From NCBI GenBank assembly GCA_965202915.1, contig OZ241847.1:1674001-1738000 (forward strand): a stretch of DNA of 64,000 bases, given 5' to 3'. This DNA comes from G965202915 sp965202915 (lineage in GTDB: Bacteria > Pseudomonadota > Gammaproteobacteria > Eutrophobiales > Eutrophobiaceae). Below the pieces are notes generated by a model. That model searched no databases and had not been told where the DNA came from. It worked only from the letters and a program-made list of their open reading frames with translations. This document shows, in pieces, positions 18,169-26,962 of the stretch (position 1 is the first letter of the stretch; the number at the start of each line of letters is the position of its first letter). Both the position numbers and the translations under genes were made by a program.

Positions 18169-18206
18169 TTGACAATGGATATTCTTTAGTTTAGACTTAT
18201 TCTAAA
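18169..18206 (+). promoter_or_regulatory. Rubrerythrin promoter overlapped by a Fur-family-like (PerR/Irr-type) palindrome
   Basis: A consensus -35 TTGACA (18169-18174) is followed after 17 bases by a -10 TAGACT (18192-18197). The 17-bp element TTTAGACTTATTCTAAA (18190-18206) covers the -10. Its arms TTTAGA and TCTAAA form a perfect inverted repeat around 5 bases, the layout of Fur-superfamily boxes for PerR or Irr. A bound repressor would block the promoter, which fits peroxide- or iron-controlled expression of rubrerythrin. The regulator gene is not in the window. Confidence 0.6.
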
Positions 18207-18236
18207 TTAACTATTGAAGAGTATGGAGGAAAAATA

Positions 18237-18656
18237 ATGGGCTTAAAAGGATCCAAAACAGAGGATAATCTGAAAGAGGCATTTGCCGGTGAATCACAGG
18301 CAAACCGGCGCTATCTCTATTTCGCTCAAAAGGCGGACGTTGAGGGTTATAACGATGTATCTGCGGTATTTCGTTCCACCGCCGAAGGTGAAACCGGTCA
18401 CGCGCACGGGCATATGGAATACCTGGAAGCGGTGGGTGATCCGGCAACCGGGGAACCCATAGGTTCAACCGATCTGAATCTGAAGGCGGCCATAGCCGGT
18501 GAAACCTATGAATACACCGATATGTATCCGGGCATGGCGAAAACCGCGCGCGATGAAGGCTTTGATGAAATCGCCGATTGGTTTGAAACCCTGGCGAAGG
18601 CGGAGCGTTCTCATGCAAATCGTTTCCAGAAGGCGCTGGATTCATTGGCGGCTTAA
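18237..18656 (+). CDS. Rubrerythrin (di-iron domain only)
   Basis: 139 residues. A four-helix ferritin-like domain with the metal-ligand helices EAFAGESQANRRY, AEGETGHAHGHMEYL, AAIAGETYEYTDMY and LAKAERSHANRF. The C-terminal rubredoxin domain of classical rubrerythrin is absent, so electrons must come from a separate donor. It acts as a peroxidase against H2O2. A good Shine-Dalgarno (GGAGG) precedes the ATG. It is followed by a strong terminator and then the two genes it is usually found with. Confidence 0.92.
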   Translation: MGLKGSKTEDNLKEAFAGESQANRRYLYFAQKADVEGYNDVSAVFRSTAEGETGHAHGHMEYLEAVGDPATGEPIGSTDLNLKAAIAGETYEYTDMYPGMAKTARDEGFDEIADWFETLAKAERSHANRFQKALDSLAA

Positions 18657-18681
18657 TCTCTTGTCGGTTATCGCCTCTGAT

Positions 18682-18710
18682 AAAGCCGGGTTTGTCCCGG
18701 CTTTATTTAT
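18682..18710 (+). terminator. Rho-independent terminator after rubrerythrin
   Basis: AAAGCCGGG (18682-18690), loop TTTGT, CCCGGCTTT (18696-18704), then a T-rich run ATTTATT. The 9-bp perfect stem ends most transcripts after rubrerythrin and would let only part read into the downstream Fe-S protein gene. This gives unequal expression inside the operon. Confidence 0.8.
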
Positions 18711-18734
18711 TGATTTCAACGACGGATCGCAATA

Positions 18735-20078
18735 GTGGCGATCTCGTCCGACGCCCGCGAAGGCAGCCTGGAAGCGCCCACGCGCCACCCGATCAACTGG
18801 AAAGACGCTTCATTCTATGATGAGGCGGCGCTGTTCGGCGAATTGGAACGAGTCTATGATATTTGTCATGGTTGTCGCCGCTGCGTCAGTTTGTGCCATG
18901 CCTTTCCAACGCTTTTCGATTTGATCGATAACTCCGATACGCTGGAGGTGGACGGCGTGGCAAAGCCGGATTACTGGAAGGTCGTGGAGCAGTGCTATCT
19001 TTGCGATCTGTGTTATCTGACCAAATGCCCTTATGTTCCACCGCATGAATGGAACGTCGATTTTCCCCATTTGATGCTGCGGGCGAAGGCGGTCAAACAT
19101 AAAAATGGCGGCAATAACGCAAGGGATAAAATACTTACCTCCACCGATCGAGTCGGGACTCTTGCCGGTATTCCGGTTATCGCCCAGACTGTAAACGCGG
19201 TGAACGCCAATCCGATGGCCAGGAAGATCGTCGAAGCAACGACCGGCATATCGGCGAAGGCGGTATTACCCAAATTCCATGGCAGGACCCTGCGGAAACG
19301 ATTCAAGCACGGGCCGGCACAGGATATGGAGCCGCTAAAGACCGAGCGCACCCATGGCCGGGTCGCGATTTTTGTGACTTGCTACGGCAACAGAAACGGT
19401 CCCGGGCCGGTTGAAGATTTAATCAGCGTCCTCAGGCATAACGATATACCGGTCACCCTGGTAAAACAGGAAAAATGCTGCGGGATGCCGAAACTGGAGC
19501 TGGGTGATCTTGATGCGGTTGAAAAATTGAAGCAATATAATATACCGCAACTGGCCGGACTCGCCGATGAGAATTGGGACCTGATCGCGCCGATTCCTTC
19601 CTGTGTGCTGATGTACAAACAGGAGTTGCCGTTATTATTCGCCGATGACGGTGCAGTGGCAAAAGTGGCCCGGGCTTTTTTTGACCCGTTTGAATACCTC
19701 ATGCTGAGACACCGGGAAAATCTGTTGAAAACCGATTTTGCCAATCGCCTGGGTTCGGTTGCATATCACGTTCCATGTCATCAACGGGTTCAGAACATTG
19801 GTTTGAAGACCAAACAAATACTGCAACTTGTCCCGGACACCAGGGTCGAGGTGATAGAGCGTTGTTGCGGCCACGACGGGGTGTACGCGGTGAAACGGGA
19901 ATATTATGATATTGCCGCGAAAATCTGCAGGCCGGTGGCGGATAAAATCCGGCAATACGACGCCGATCATTATATCAGTGATTGCCCGATGGCCGGGAGC
20001 CATATTGAAAATCAAATGGATACCGGCAAAACCGCCGCCAGTCCGTTCACTCTGTTACACCGGGCCTATGGCATTTGA
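18735..20078 (+). CDS. Heterodisulfide-reductase-related Fe-S protein (GlpC/GlcF-like, two CCG domains)
   Basis: 447 residues from a GTG start. Two cysteine clusters for [4Fe-4S] centres lie near the N-terminus (CHGCRRCVSLCHAFP and CYLCDLCYLTKCPYVPP). Two CCG cysteine-rich domains follow (KCCGMPKLELGD and RCCGHDGVYAVKREYYD, with the preceding YHVPCHQR). This is the layout of HdrD/GlpC-type electron-transfer subunits. It stands between rubrerythrin and DUF3501, a conserved trio in proteobacteria, and could feed electrons to the rubredoxin-less rubrerythrin. The donor and exact role are unknown. Confidence 0.85.
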   Translation: MAISSDAREGSLEAPTRHPINWKDASFYDEAALFGELERVYDICHGCRRCVSLCHAFPTLFDLIDNSDTLEVDGVAKPDYWKVVEQCYLCDLCYLTKCPYVPPHEWNVDFPHLMLRAKAVKHKNGGNNARDKILTSTDRVGTLAGIPVIAQTVNAVNANPMARKIVEATTGISAKAVLPKFHGRTLRKRFKHGPAQDMEPLKTERTHGRVAIFVTCYGNRNGPGPVEDLISVLRHNDIPVTLVKQEKCCGMPKLELGDLDAVEKLKQYNIPQLAGLADENWDLIAPIPSCVLMYKQELPLLFADDGAVAKVARAFFDPFEYLMLRHRENLLKTDFANRLGSVAYHVPCHQRVQNIGLKTKQILQLVPDTRVEVIERCCGHDGVYAVKREYYDIAAKICRPVADKIRQYDADHYISDCPMAGSHIENQMDTGKTAASPFTLLHRAYGI

Positions 20079-20087
20079 GGAGATGAT

Positions 20088-20675
20088 ATGAAGAAATTAA
20101 GCCGCGCGGAGCTGCTGTCTCTGGAGGAGTACTCGACCAGGCGTAAAGAGTTTCGTGCCAGGGTAATGCAACACAAAAAAAATCGGCGCTTGTCCATCGG
20201 CCCGAACGCAACCTTATATTTTGAAGACTCTTTAACGGTGCAATACCAGATTCAGGAAATGTTGCGCGCCGAACGCATATTTGAGGCCGACGGCATACAG
20301 GAAGAATTGGACGCCTATAACCCGCTCATTCCCGACGGCGGTAATTGGAAGGCCACCTTCATGATCGAATTTGCCGATTCCGACGACAGAAAAAAGGCCC
20401 TGCAGACTATGATTGATATCGAAAATTCAGTATGGTTAAGGATCAATGACATGAAGCAGGTATGGCCGGTCAGCGATGAAGATATTGAACGTTCATCCGA
20501 TCAAAAAACCTCGGCCGTTCATTTTCTCAGGTTTGAATTGACCCCTGAGATGATCTCGGCGTTAAAAAATGGCGATGGCACCCTCGCCTGTGGCATCGAT
20601 CACGCGGCCTATAATCATCGAGTGTCTCCGGTTCCGAACCAGATCCGCGATTCCCTGATAGCGGATTTGTCCTGA
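20088..20675 (+). CDS. DUF3501 family protein
   Basis: 195 residues, soluble, with the family opening KLSRAELLSLEEYSTRRKEFRARVMQHKK and the middle block FEDSLTVQYQIQEMLRAERIF. No catalytic motif is recognisable. It starts 9 bases behind the Fe-S protein gene and is always found with rubrerythrin and that protein in the genomes I know. It likely serves the same peroxide-defence or redox pathway, but its biochemistry is not established. Confidence 0.85.
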   Translation: MKKLSRAELLSLEEYSTRRKEFRARVMQHKKNRRLSIGPNATLYFEDSLTVQYQIQEMLRAERIFEADGIQEELDAYNPLIPDGGNWKATFMIEFADSDDRKKALQTMIDIENSVWLRINDMKQVWPVSDEDIERSSDQKTSAVHFLRFELTPEMISALKNGDGTLACGIDHAAYNHRVSPVPNQIRDSLIADLS

Positions 20676-20833
20676 TAGCGGATTTAAGTTAATCCGCGGA
20701 CTCTTGTACCGGATTTGTCTCCCGGCAGCCTGTCGCAACCAAATGCGGCAATGGCACTTCCGGTTTGACCCTTGCCGGTGTATGCTATTGCTTTCCGCCC
20801 GGATATAAAACCCGTCAGTATGGATAGATAGCC

Positions 20834-22720
20834 TTGGTTGCAAAATACAACGCCTCAGATATAGAGATATTGACCGGCCTGGAACCGGTCCGCAAACGCC
20901 CGGGCATGTACACCGATACAAGCTGTCCCAATCATCTGGTGCAGGAGCTTGTCGATAACAGCGTTGACGAGGCGATAGCCGGTCACGCCGCCAGCATAGA
21001 AGTCGTGTTGCATGCGGATGCGTCCATATCGGTCAGTGATGATGGCAGGGGTATGCCGGTGGACACCCATCCGGGCAAAAACATATCCGGGGTTGAAGTG
21101 ATCCTGACTTGTCTGCATTCGGGGGGGAAATTCTCCGATAAAAATTACAAATTTTCCGGCGGCCTGCACGGCGTCGGGGTGTCGGTTGTGAACGCGCTGT
21201 CCAGGCATCTGGAAATATGGGTGCGGCGTGACGGCAAACAATACCATATGGCGTTTGCCGATGGTGACAAGCAATCCGAACTCGAGGTGATCGGCAGCCT
21301 GGGCAAAAAAAACACCGGCACCATGATCCGTTTCCGGCCTGATCCGCAATATTTCAGCTCGATACAGATCTCCCGCGGCCGCCTGAAACATCTGCTCAGA
21401 GCGAAGGCGATACTGGCGTCGGGATTGCTGGTGCGGCTGCGGGATGAAGCAAACGATGAAACCATGGAATGGTCTTATCAGGACGGGATCCGCAATTATT
21501 TGACCAATCAGTTGCAGGGCCGGGAACTATTGCCGCCTGAGCCGCTGATCGGTTCAATGGAAGGCAACAAAGAAGCCGTCGACTGGGCAATACACTGGTT
21601 GCCGGAAAAGGCGGATTTAATCACCGAAAGTTTTGTCAACCTGGTGCCAACCCCGCTGGGGGGCACGCATGTGAATGGCCTGAGGCAGGGATTATTGGAG
21701 GCAATTCGGGAGTTTTGCATCTCGCGCAATCTGTTGCCCAGGGGGATGAAGCTGGTTTCCGAAGACGTCTGGGAACGCTGCTGTTATCTGTTATCAGTCA
21801 AACTGGACGCGCCCCAGTTTGTCGGACAAACCAAGGAAAGATTATCGTCAAGAGAATGCCTGGCCTTTATATCCGGCGTCGTTAAAGATACCACCGGCCA
21901 CTGGTTGCATCGGCACGTGGAAATGGGCCAGAAAATTGCCGAACTGGTGATTGCCAGCGCCCAAACGCGGATCAAAAACAGTAAAAAAATTGTCAGGAAA
22001 AAAGTATCCGGCGGCCCGGCGTTGCCGGGTAAACTCGCCGATTGCGCGATTCAGGATAATCAGGTTTCAGAATTATTTTTGGTGGAGGGTGATTCCGCCG
22101 GCGGTTCGGCGAAACAGGCAAGAGAGCGCGAATACCAGGCGATCATGCCGTTACGCGGCAAAATACTGAATTCATGGGAACTGGATTCCGCCGAGGTGCT
22201 GGCCTCAAAAGAGGTGCATGATATTGCGATTGCAATCGGCATCGAACCGGGGAGTGGCGATCTCAACGGCCTGCGCTACGGCAAGATATGTATTCTGGCC
22301 GACGCCGATTCAGACGGCGCCCATATCGCAACCTTATTATGCGCGTTATTTATGAAACATTTCCGGCCGCTGGTACAGGCGGGTCGGATCTACGTGGCGA
22401 TGCCGCCCCTGTATCGCATAGACGCGGGCAGGGACGTGTATTACGCACTTGACGAGGCCGAAAGAGACGGCACCCTGGATCAGATTTCGGCGGAAAAAAA
22501 GTCCGGCAAGGTCTCGGTACAGCGGTTCAAGGGCCTGGGGGAAATGAACCCGATGCAACTGCGTGAGACCACCATGGCACCGGAAACCCGGCGGCTGATT
22601 CGCCTGGGCCTGGATGATATTCCCGGCACGGAACAGATGCTGGACATGTTGCTTGCCAAAAAAAGGGCGGGTGACCGCAGAGACTGGCTCGAATCCAAGG
22701 GAGACCTGGCAAAGATTTAA
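20834..22720 (+). CDS. parE: DNA topoisomerase IV subunit B
   Basis: 628 residues. GHKL ATPase domain with LVDNSVDEAIAG, SVSDDGRGMPVD and GGLHGVGVSVVNALS. The Toprim metal sites are LVEGDSAGGSA and ADADSDGAHIATLL, and the C-terminus has RFKGLGEMNP. The length matches ParE and not the longer GyrB. The start is TTG (20834, MVAKYNASDIEIL) with a poor ribosome site, so expression may be modest. It is directly upstream of parC. Confidence 0.95.
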   Translation: MVAKYNASDIEILTGLEPVRKRPGMYTDTSCPNHLVQELVDNSVDEAIAGHAASIEVVLHADASISVSDDGRGMPVDTHPGKNISGVEVILTCLHSGGKFSDKNYKFSGGLHGVGVSVVNALSRHLEIWVRRDGKQYHMAFADGDKQSELEVIGSLGKKNTGTMIRFRPDPQYFSSIQISRGRLKHLLRAKAILASGLLVRLRDEANDETMEWSYQDGIRNYLTNQLQGRELLPPEPLIGSMEGNKEAVDWAIHWLPEKADLITESFVNLVPTPLGGTHVNGLRQGLLEAIREFCISRNLLPRGMKLVSEDVWERCCYLLSVKLDAPQFVGQTKERLSSRECLAFISGVVKDTTGHWLHRHVEMGQKIAELVIASAQTRIKNSKKIVRKKVSGGPALPGKLADCAIQDNQVSELFLVEGDSAGGSAKQAREREYQAIMPLRGKILNSWELDSAEVLASKEVHDIAIAIGIEPGSGDLNGLRYGKICILADADSDGAHIATLLCALFMKHFRPLVQAGRIYVAMPPLYRIDAGRDVYYALDEAERDGTLDQISAEKKSGKVSVQRFKGLGEMNPMQLRETTMAPETRRLIRLGLDDIPGTEQMLDMLLAKKRAGDRRDWLESKGDLAKI

Positions 22721-22794
22721 TCCGGGGATCAGAGTTGCCGTCATCTTCACAGGGGGGCAAACCGCATTCGGAGCAGATTCTAAACGCTATTGTT

Positions 22795-25056
22795 ATGCCC
22801 AAATCACTGAACCTCGATCTCGAACAACCGGAAAAACAGCCCCTGCATGAATTTGCCGAGCAGGCTTATCTGGATTATTCCATGTACGTCATTCTGGACC
22901 GGGCGATCCCCGCCATCGGTGACGGTCTTAAACCGGTGCAGCGCCGGATCATTTATGCCATGTCCGAATTGGGCCTAAAGGCGACCGCAAAATATAAAAA
23001 ATCCGCCCGTACCATCGGCGACGTGATCGGTAAATTTCATCCCCACGGCGATGCCGCCTGTTATGAATCGATGGTATTAATGGCGCAGGATTTTTCCTGC
23101 CGTTATCCATTGATCGATGGTCAGGGTAATTGGGGGTCCATGGATGATCCCAGGTCCTTTGCCGCAATGCGTTATACCGAGTCAAAACTGACCGCCTATG
23201 CCGACCTGTTGATGAGCGAGGTCGGCCAGGGTACGGTCGACTGGATGCCGAATTTTGACGGCACCCTGCGGGAACCGCAATTACTGCCGGCGCGCTTGCC
23301 CAATATCCTGTTAAACGGATCGGCGGGCATTGCGGTGGGCATGGCCACCAATATTCCGCCGCATAACCTGCGCGAGGTCGCGGCCGCCTGCATCCATTTG
23401 CTGGACTCGCCCAGGGCCACGGTTGAAGAACTCTGTGAATATATCAAAGCCCCTGATTTTCCCACCAACGCCGAAATCATTACCCCGGTCGAGGAGCTTT
23501 TGGAGATCTATAAAAGCGGCGGCGGCTCAGTCAAAATGCGGGCCGTGTGGCAGCGGGAGGACGATAATATTATTATCACCGCGTTGCCGTACCAGAGTGC
23601 CGGCGGTCGGGTGTTGGAACAGATAGCCGCGCAAATGCAGGCGAAAAAACTGCCGATGCTGGCCGATCTGCGAGATGAATCCGATCATGAGAACCCCACC
23701 CGGCTGGTGTTGATCCCCCGTTCCGGCCGATTCGACCCGGATAAATTGATGTCGCATCTGTTTGCCACCACCGATCTGGAGAAAAGCAGCCGGGTTAATC
23801 TGAATATCATCGGCATCAATGGCCGGCCACGGGTAAAAGACCTGGCGACGATCCTCAGGGAATGGTTGCAATATCGGCTGGCGACGGTCAGACGCCGCCT
23901 GCAGCATCGCCTGGACAGCATAGAGGCACAACTGCATATATTGGCGGGCCTGATGATCGCCTATCTGAACCTGGACGCGATCATTGCGATAATACGGGAA
24001 CAGGAGAACCCGAAATTAATACTGCGGCGGCAGTTTGCACTCAGCGACCGGCAGGCCGAGGCGATACTGGAATTAAAATTACGCAAACTGGCCCGATTGG
24101 AGGAGCTCAAACTCAAGGGCGAACTCGATAAACTTGAGGCCGAACGCCGCTCATTGCAGCAGATTCTCGGCTCCCGGCGGCGGCTCAATACATTGATCAA
24201 ACGAGAGTTACAGGCGGACGCGAAAACCTTTGGCGATGACAGACTATCACCATTGAAGCAAAGACGGGAAGCCAGGGCCATCGACCCGGTAAGCCTGGTG
24301 CCCACCGAACCGATCACCGTTATTCTTTCAAAAAAAGGCTGGATCAGGGCCGCAAAGGGCCATAACATCGATCCGCTGGCATTGAATTATCGCAGTGGTG
24401 ACGGCCTCCGGCAGACCAGCGCCGGCAGAAGTAATCAAAACGTTTTATTGCTGGATTCCACCGGCCGCTGCTATTCCCTGCCGGCACATTCCCTGGCCTC
24501 CGCACGCGGTCTGGGTGAACCGGTTTCAGGACGGTTGATGCCGCCGGATGGCGCGGTATTTATCGGCGTGATGACCGGCGATCCCGAGGCCATGTATTTG
24601 CTGGCCTCGGACGCCGGCTATGGTTTTGTTGCAACCCTGGCGGCGCTGCATACCAGGAATAAAAACGGCAAGGCGGTGATCACCGTGCCGGCAGGGGCAA
24701 AGCTGCTTTGCCCGGCGGGGGTTGACGACGTGGAAACCGGTCGAGTGGCGGTAGTCAGCTCAATCGGGCGGTTGCTGATTTTTCCAATCGCTGAATTACC
24801 GGTATTGTCGAAGGGCAAGGGCCTGAAGATCATTCAAATTCCGCCGCAAAAATTGAAGACAGGAGCGGAACGGGTCGCCGCAATCACCGCCCTTGGCCAC
24901 GCCGATGATCTGATCATTCACTCAGGCCAGAGATATATGACCCTCAGGCGGCGCGATCAGGAATACTATCTTGGCCGCCGCGGACGCCGAGGCAACACCC
25001 TGCCGCAGGGGTTTCGCAACGTCGCCCGGTTAAAGGCCGGCGGGGTCGATACGTGA
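22795..25056 (+). CDS. parC: DNA topoisomerase IV subunit A
   Basis: About 753 residues from the ATG at 22795 (MPKSLNLDLEQ). An earlier TTG at 22735 is less like the family. The breakage-rejoining domain has DGLKPVQRRIIYAM and the active-site Tyr in FAAMRYTESKL. In the quinolone-determining region, HPHGDAACYESM has Ala87 where E. coli ParC has Ser80, while Glu91 (E. coli Glu84) is kept. The C-terminal beta-pinwheel is present. ParCE decatenates daughter chromosomes. Confidence 0.95.
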   Translation: MPKSLNLDLEQPEKQPLHEFAEQAYLDYSMYVILDRAIPAIGDGLKPVQRRIIYAMSELGLKATAKYKKSARTIGDVIGKFHPHGDAACYESMVLMAQDFSCRYPLIDGQGNWGSMDDPRSFAAMRYTESKLTAYADLLMSEVGQGTVDWMPNFDGTLREPQLLPARLPNILLNGSAGIAVGMATNIPPHNLREVAAACIHLLDSPRATVEELCEYIKAPDFPTNAEIITPVEELLEIYKSGGGSVKMRAVWQREDDNIIITALPYQSAGGRVLEQIAAQMQAKKLPMLADLRDESDHENPTRLVLIPRSGRFDPDKLMSHLFATTDLEKSSRVNLNIIGINGRPRVKDLATILREWLQYRLATVRRRLQHRLDSIEAQLHILAGLMIAYLNLDAIIAIIREQENPKLILRRQFALSDRQAEAILELKLRKLARLEELKLKGELDKLEAERRSLQQILGSRRRLNTLIKRELQADAKTFGDDRLSPLKQRREARAIDPVSLVPTEPITVILSKKGWIRAAKGHNIDPLALNYRSGDGLRQTSAGRSNQNVLLLDSTGRCYSLPAHSLASARGLGEPVSGRLMPPDGAVFIGVMTGDPEAMYLLASDAGYGFVATLAALHTRNKNGKAVITVPAGAKLLCPAGVDDVETGRVAVVSSIGRLLIFPIAELPVLSKGKGLKIIQIPPQKLKTGAERVAAITALGHADDLIIHSGQRYMTLRRRDQEYYLGRRGRRGNTLPQGFRNVARLKAGGVDT

Positions 25057-25105
25057 ACGGCGGTTGCGTCGGAAGACGACCCTTGCCAGGCGGTGAATCT
25101 GCACA

Positions 25106-25397
25106 TCCTATGACCACTTGCACACCGCCTATAACCACGAACATCGTAAAGCACGGCACAAAGGCGTATATGAATGGAATGGCTCACACAAACGGCATTG
25201 AGAGTGTCTGGGCGATGCTGAAAAGAGGGATTTACGGCACCTATCACCATGTCAGCAAAAAGCACCTTAACCGCTATATTGACGAGTTCATATTCCATTT
25301 GAATGAGGGAAACGTCAATGTCTTGCTGGTAAGCCGTATCGCTTCGTTGAGTTGTATGAGCGCAGGCATGCCCTATAAGCCACTGCTCAGGGGATGA
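25106..25397 (+). pseudogene. IS1595-family transposase remnant (C-terminal third, frameshifted)
   Basis: Only the end of the transposase remains. SYDHLHTAYNHE is read in one frame from 25106. After a shift at about 25140, the strongly diagnostic block continues: VKHGTKAYMNGMAHTNGIESVWAMLKRG... and KHLNRYIDEFIFHLNEG. HTNGIES(V/F)W.(L/M)LKR is typical of IS1595/ISXO2 transposases. No N-terminal part or terminal inverted repeats were found between here and parC. The remnant ends exactly where the second restriction-modification pair begins. Confidence 0.8.
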
Positions 25398-26314
25398 GCA
25401 CAATGCCAAGTCTCAATGCTATTGCGGCTAGTTGTTCAAAGTCCATATTCCAGTCACGCATTATCACCGGCGATGTTCTGAAAACACTGAAAAACCAGCC
25501 CTTTAATCTGAAGTTTGATGTAGTAATTGCCGACCCGCCGTATAACATTGGCAAGGATTTTGGGAACAACAACGATAGCCTACCTATTGACGATTATGTC
25601 GACTGGTGCAACCAATGGCTAGAGCAATGCTTTCGCCTGTTGACCGATAATGGATTGGTCTATGTGTACGGGTTCCACGAGGTTTTAGCGCGTATTGCAG
25701 TAAATTATCCGGTGGATGAGCAACGCTGGCTGGCGTGGCATTACACTAACAAAGCAGTGCCATCCTCAAAGTTCTGGCAACGATCCCACGAGGCAATCCT
25801 GTGCCTGTGGAAACCGGGGACCAAGCGGCCAATATTGGAAATTGACCAAATCCGAGAACCATACACACCCAATTTCCTCAAATGTGCTGGCAGGGAGAGA
25901 AACGACACAAAGGGCAGGTACAGCAAAAAAGGAAAAAAGACAATTTACAACGACAACGGCGGCGCACTTCCTCGTGATGTAATTGATATACCTGCATTAG
26001 CTGGCGGTGCTGGTCGGGTGGAGCGGTGGTTTTCATGCCGGGAATGTGGCGGAGAGGTGAGGCCGCCTAGTGAATTGGCAAATCATGCTGGCCACAGCAT
26101 ACTCAAACATCCTACTCAAAAACCAATGGAGTTGACTAGGCGGCTGATATTGTCCCGAATCAACGGCCGGCAGGGCCGCACCTTGATACCCTTCACAGGG
26201 TCAGGCTCCGAGTGTGTAGTTGCAAAATCGCTTGGAGTCGAGTTTCTTGGCATTGAAATCAATCCTGAATACGCTAAATTCGGGCGCAGTTGGTTAAAGC
26301 AATGTACCACTTGA
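25394..26314 (+). CDS. Site-specific DNA methyltransferase, beta-class amino-MTase
   Basis: 306 residues. Motif IV DPPYNIGKDFG comes first (about residue 48) and the SAM-binding motif TLIPFTGSGSE near the C-terminus, preceded by HPTQKPMELTRRLI. This order defines beta-class N6-adenine or N4-cytosine methyltransferases. A CxxC pair (CRECGGEV) lies in the variable target-recognition part. The ATG overlaps the transposase remnant's stop, and the 3' end overlaps the next gene by 13 bases. It protects host DNA against the endonuclease encoded downstream. Confidence 0.9.
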   Translation: MSTMPSLNAIAASCSKSIFQSRIITGDVLKTLKNQPFNLKFDVVIADPPYNIGKDFGNNNDSLPIDDYVDWCNQWLEQCFRLLTDNGLVYVYGFHEVLARIAVNYPVDEQRWLAWHYTNKAVPSSKFWQRSHEAILCLWKPGTKRPILEIDQIREPYTPNFLKCAGRERNDTKGRYSKKGKKTIYNDNGGALPRDVIDIPALAGGAGRVERWFSCRECGGEVRPPSELANHAGHSILKHPTQKPMELTRRLILSRINGRQGRTLIPFTGSGSECVVAKSLGVEFLGIEINPEYAKFGRSWLKQCTT

Positions 26315-26892
26315 CTCCGCGAATGACGCAACGGCTCAAAGCGGACCTGGCCAAATACCACGATCTGTTCACAGGAAAACGATGCGAGAGTTGGGAATTG
26401 GAAGAGTTGATTGTTGCAGCAATCAAATCAGACACGCAGGCACAGCATCATGTTCGTTGGCAGGAAAAGGGGCATGATGATCTCGCCGATATTGTCGTGC
26501 GGACGAATGGATCACAGCATTCAATTCAAATCAAATCCGGGCAGATAAAAGCAGGCAAGTTGATATTGTCTGGCCACAGATTGGGCCGATTCAATGGCGT
26601 AATGGATGATATTGGCGCATACCTCAATACGCCGAGAGCAAATATCATGGCGGTTCCGCACAGATTGATAGATGATAGCAAAGGGCGCCAGCATATTTAT
26701 CGCGTATGCTATGTGGATATTAAGATAATGACTGGCCTTGAGACCAATAAATGGGAAAAGCGGGGCGCGCAATATGTCCAAACAAACGCGGGAGGTGTAG
26801 AGTTCTCTTTGCGGCCGTCTATGAGTTGGCAAATCTGGTGGGCTATACCCGTAAGCCTAATTGAACAAACCGATGAGTTTGTTATCGGCTAG
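26302..26892 (+). CDS. Putative type II restriction endonuclease, PD-(D/E)xK-like with QxK
   Basis: About 196 residues from the ATG at 26302 (MYHLTPRMTQ). A likely nuclease core is HDDLADIVVRTNG followed by SIQIKSGQIKAG: an Asp on one strand and Q-x-K on the next, the Mrr/resolvase-like variant of PD-(D/E)xK. I do not recognise a named restriction family or target. The 13-base overlap with the methyltransferase gene and the absence of any other partner make it the cognate endonuclease. Confidence 0.65.
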   Translation: MYHLTPRMTQRLKADLAKYHDLFTGKRCESWELEELIVAAIKSDTQAQHHVRWQEKGHDDLADIVVRTNGSQHSIQIKSGQIKAGKLILSGHRLGRFNGVMDDIGAYLNTPRANIMAVPHRLIDDSKGRQHIYRVCYVDIKIMTGLETNKWEKRGAQYVQTNAGGVEFSLRPSMSWQIWWAIPVSLIEQTDEFVIG

Positions 26893-26962
26893 TTTGTTTA
26901 TTTCAGGGTATAATTCCCTAATATAGCCTCTTTTCCAGCCCATCTATATTTTAAAGAAAAAA

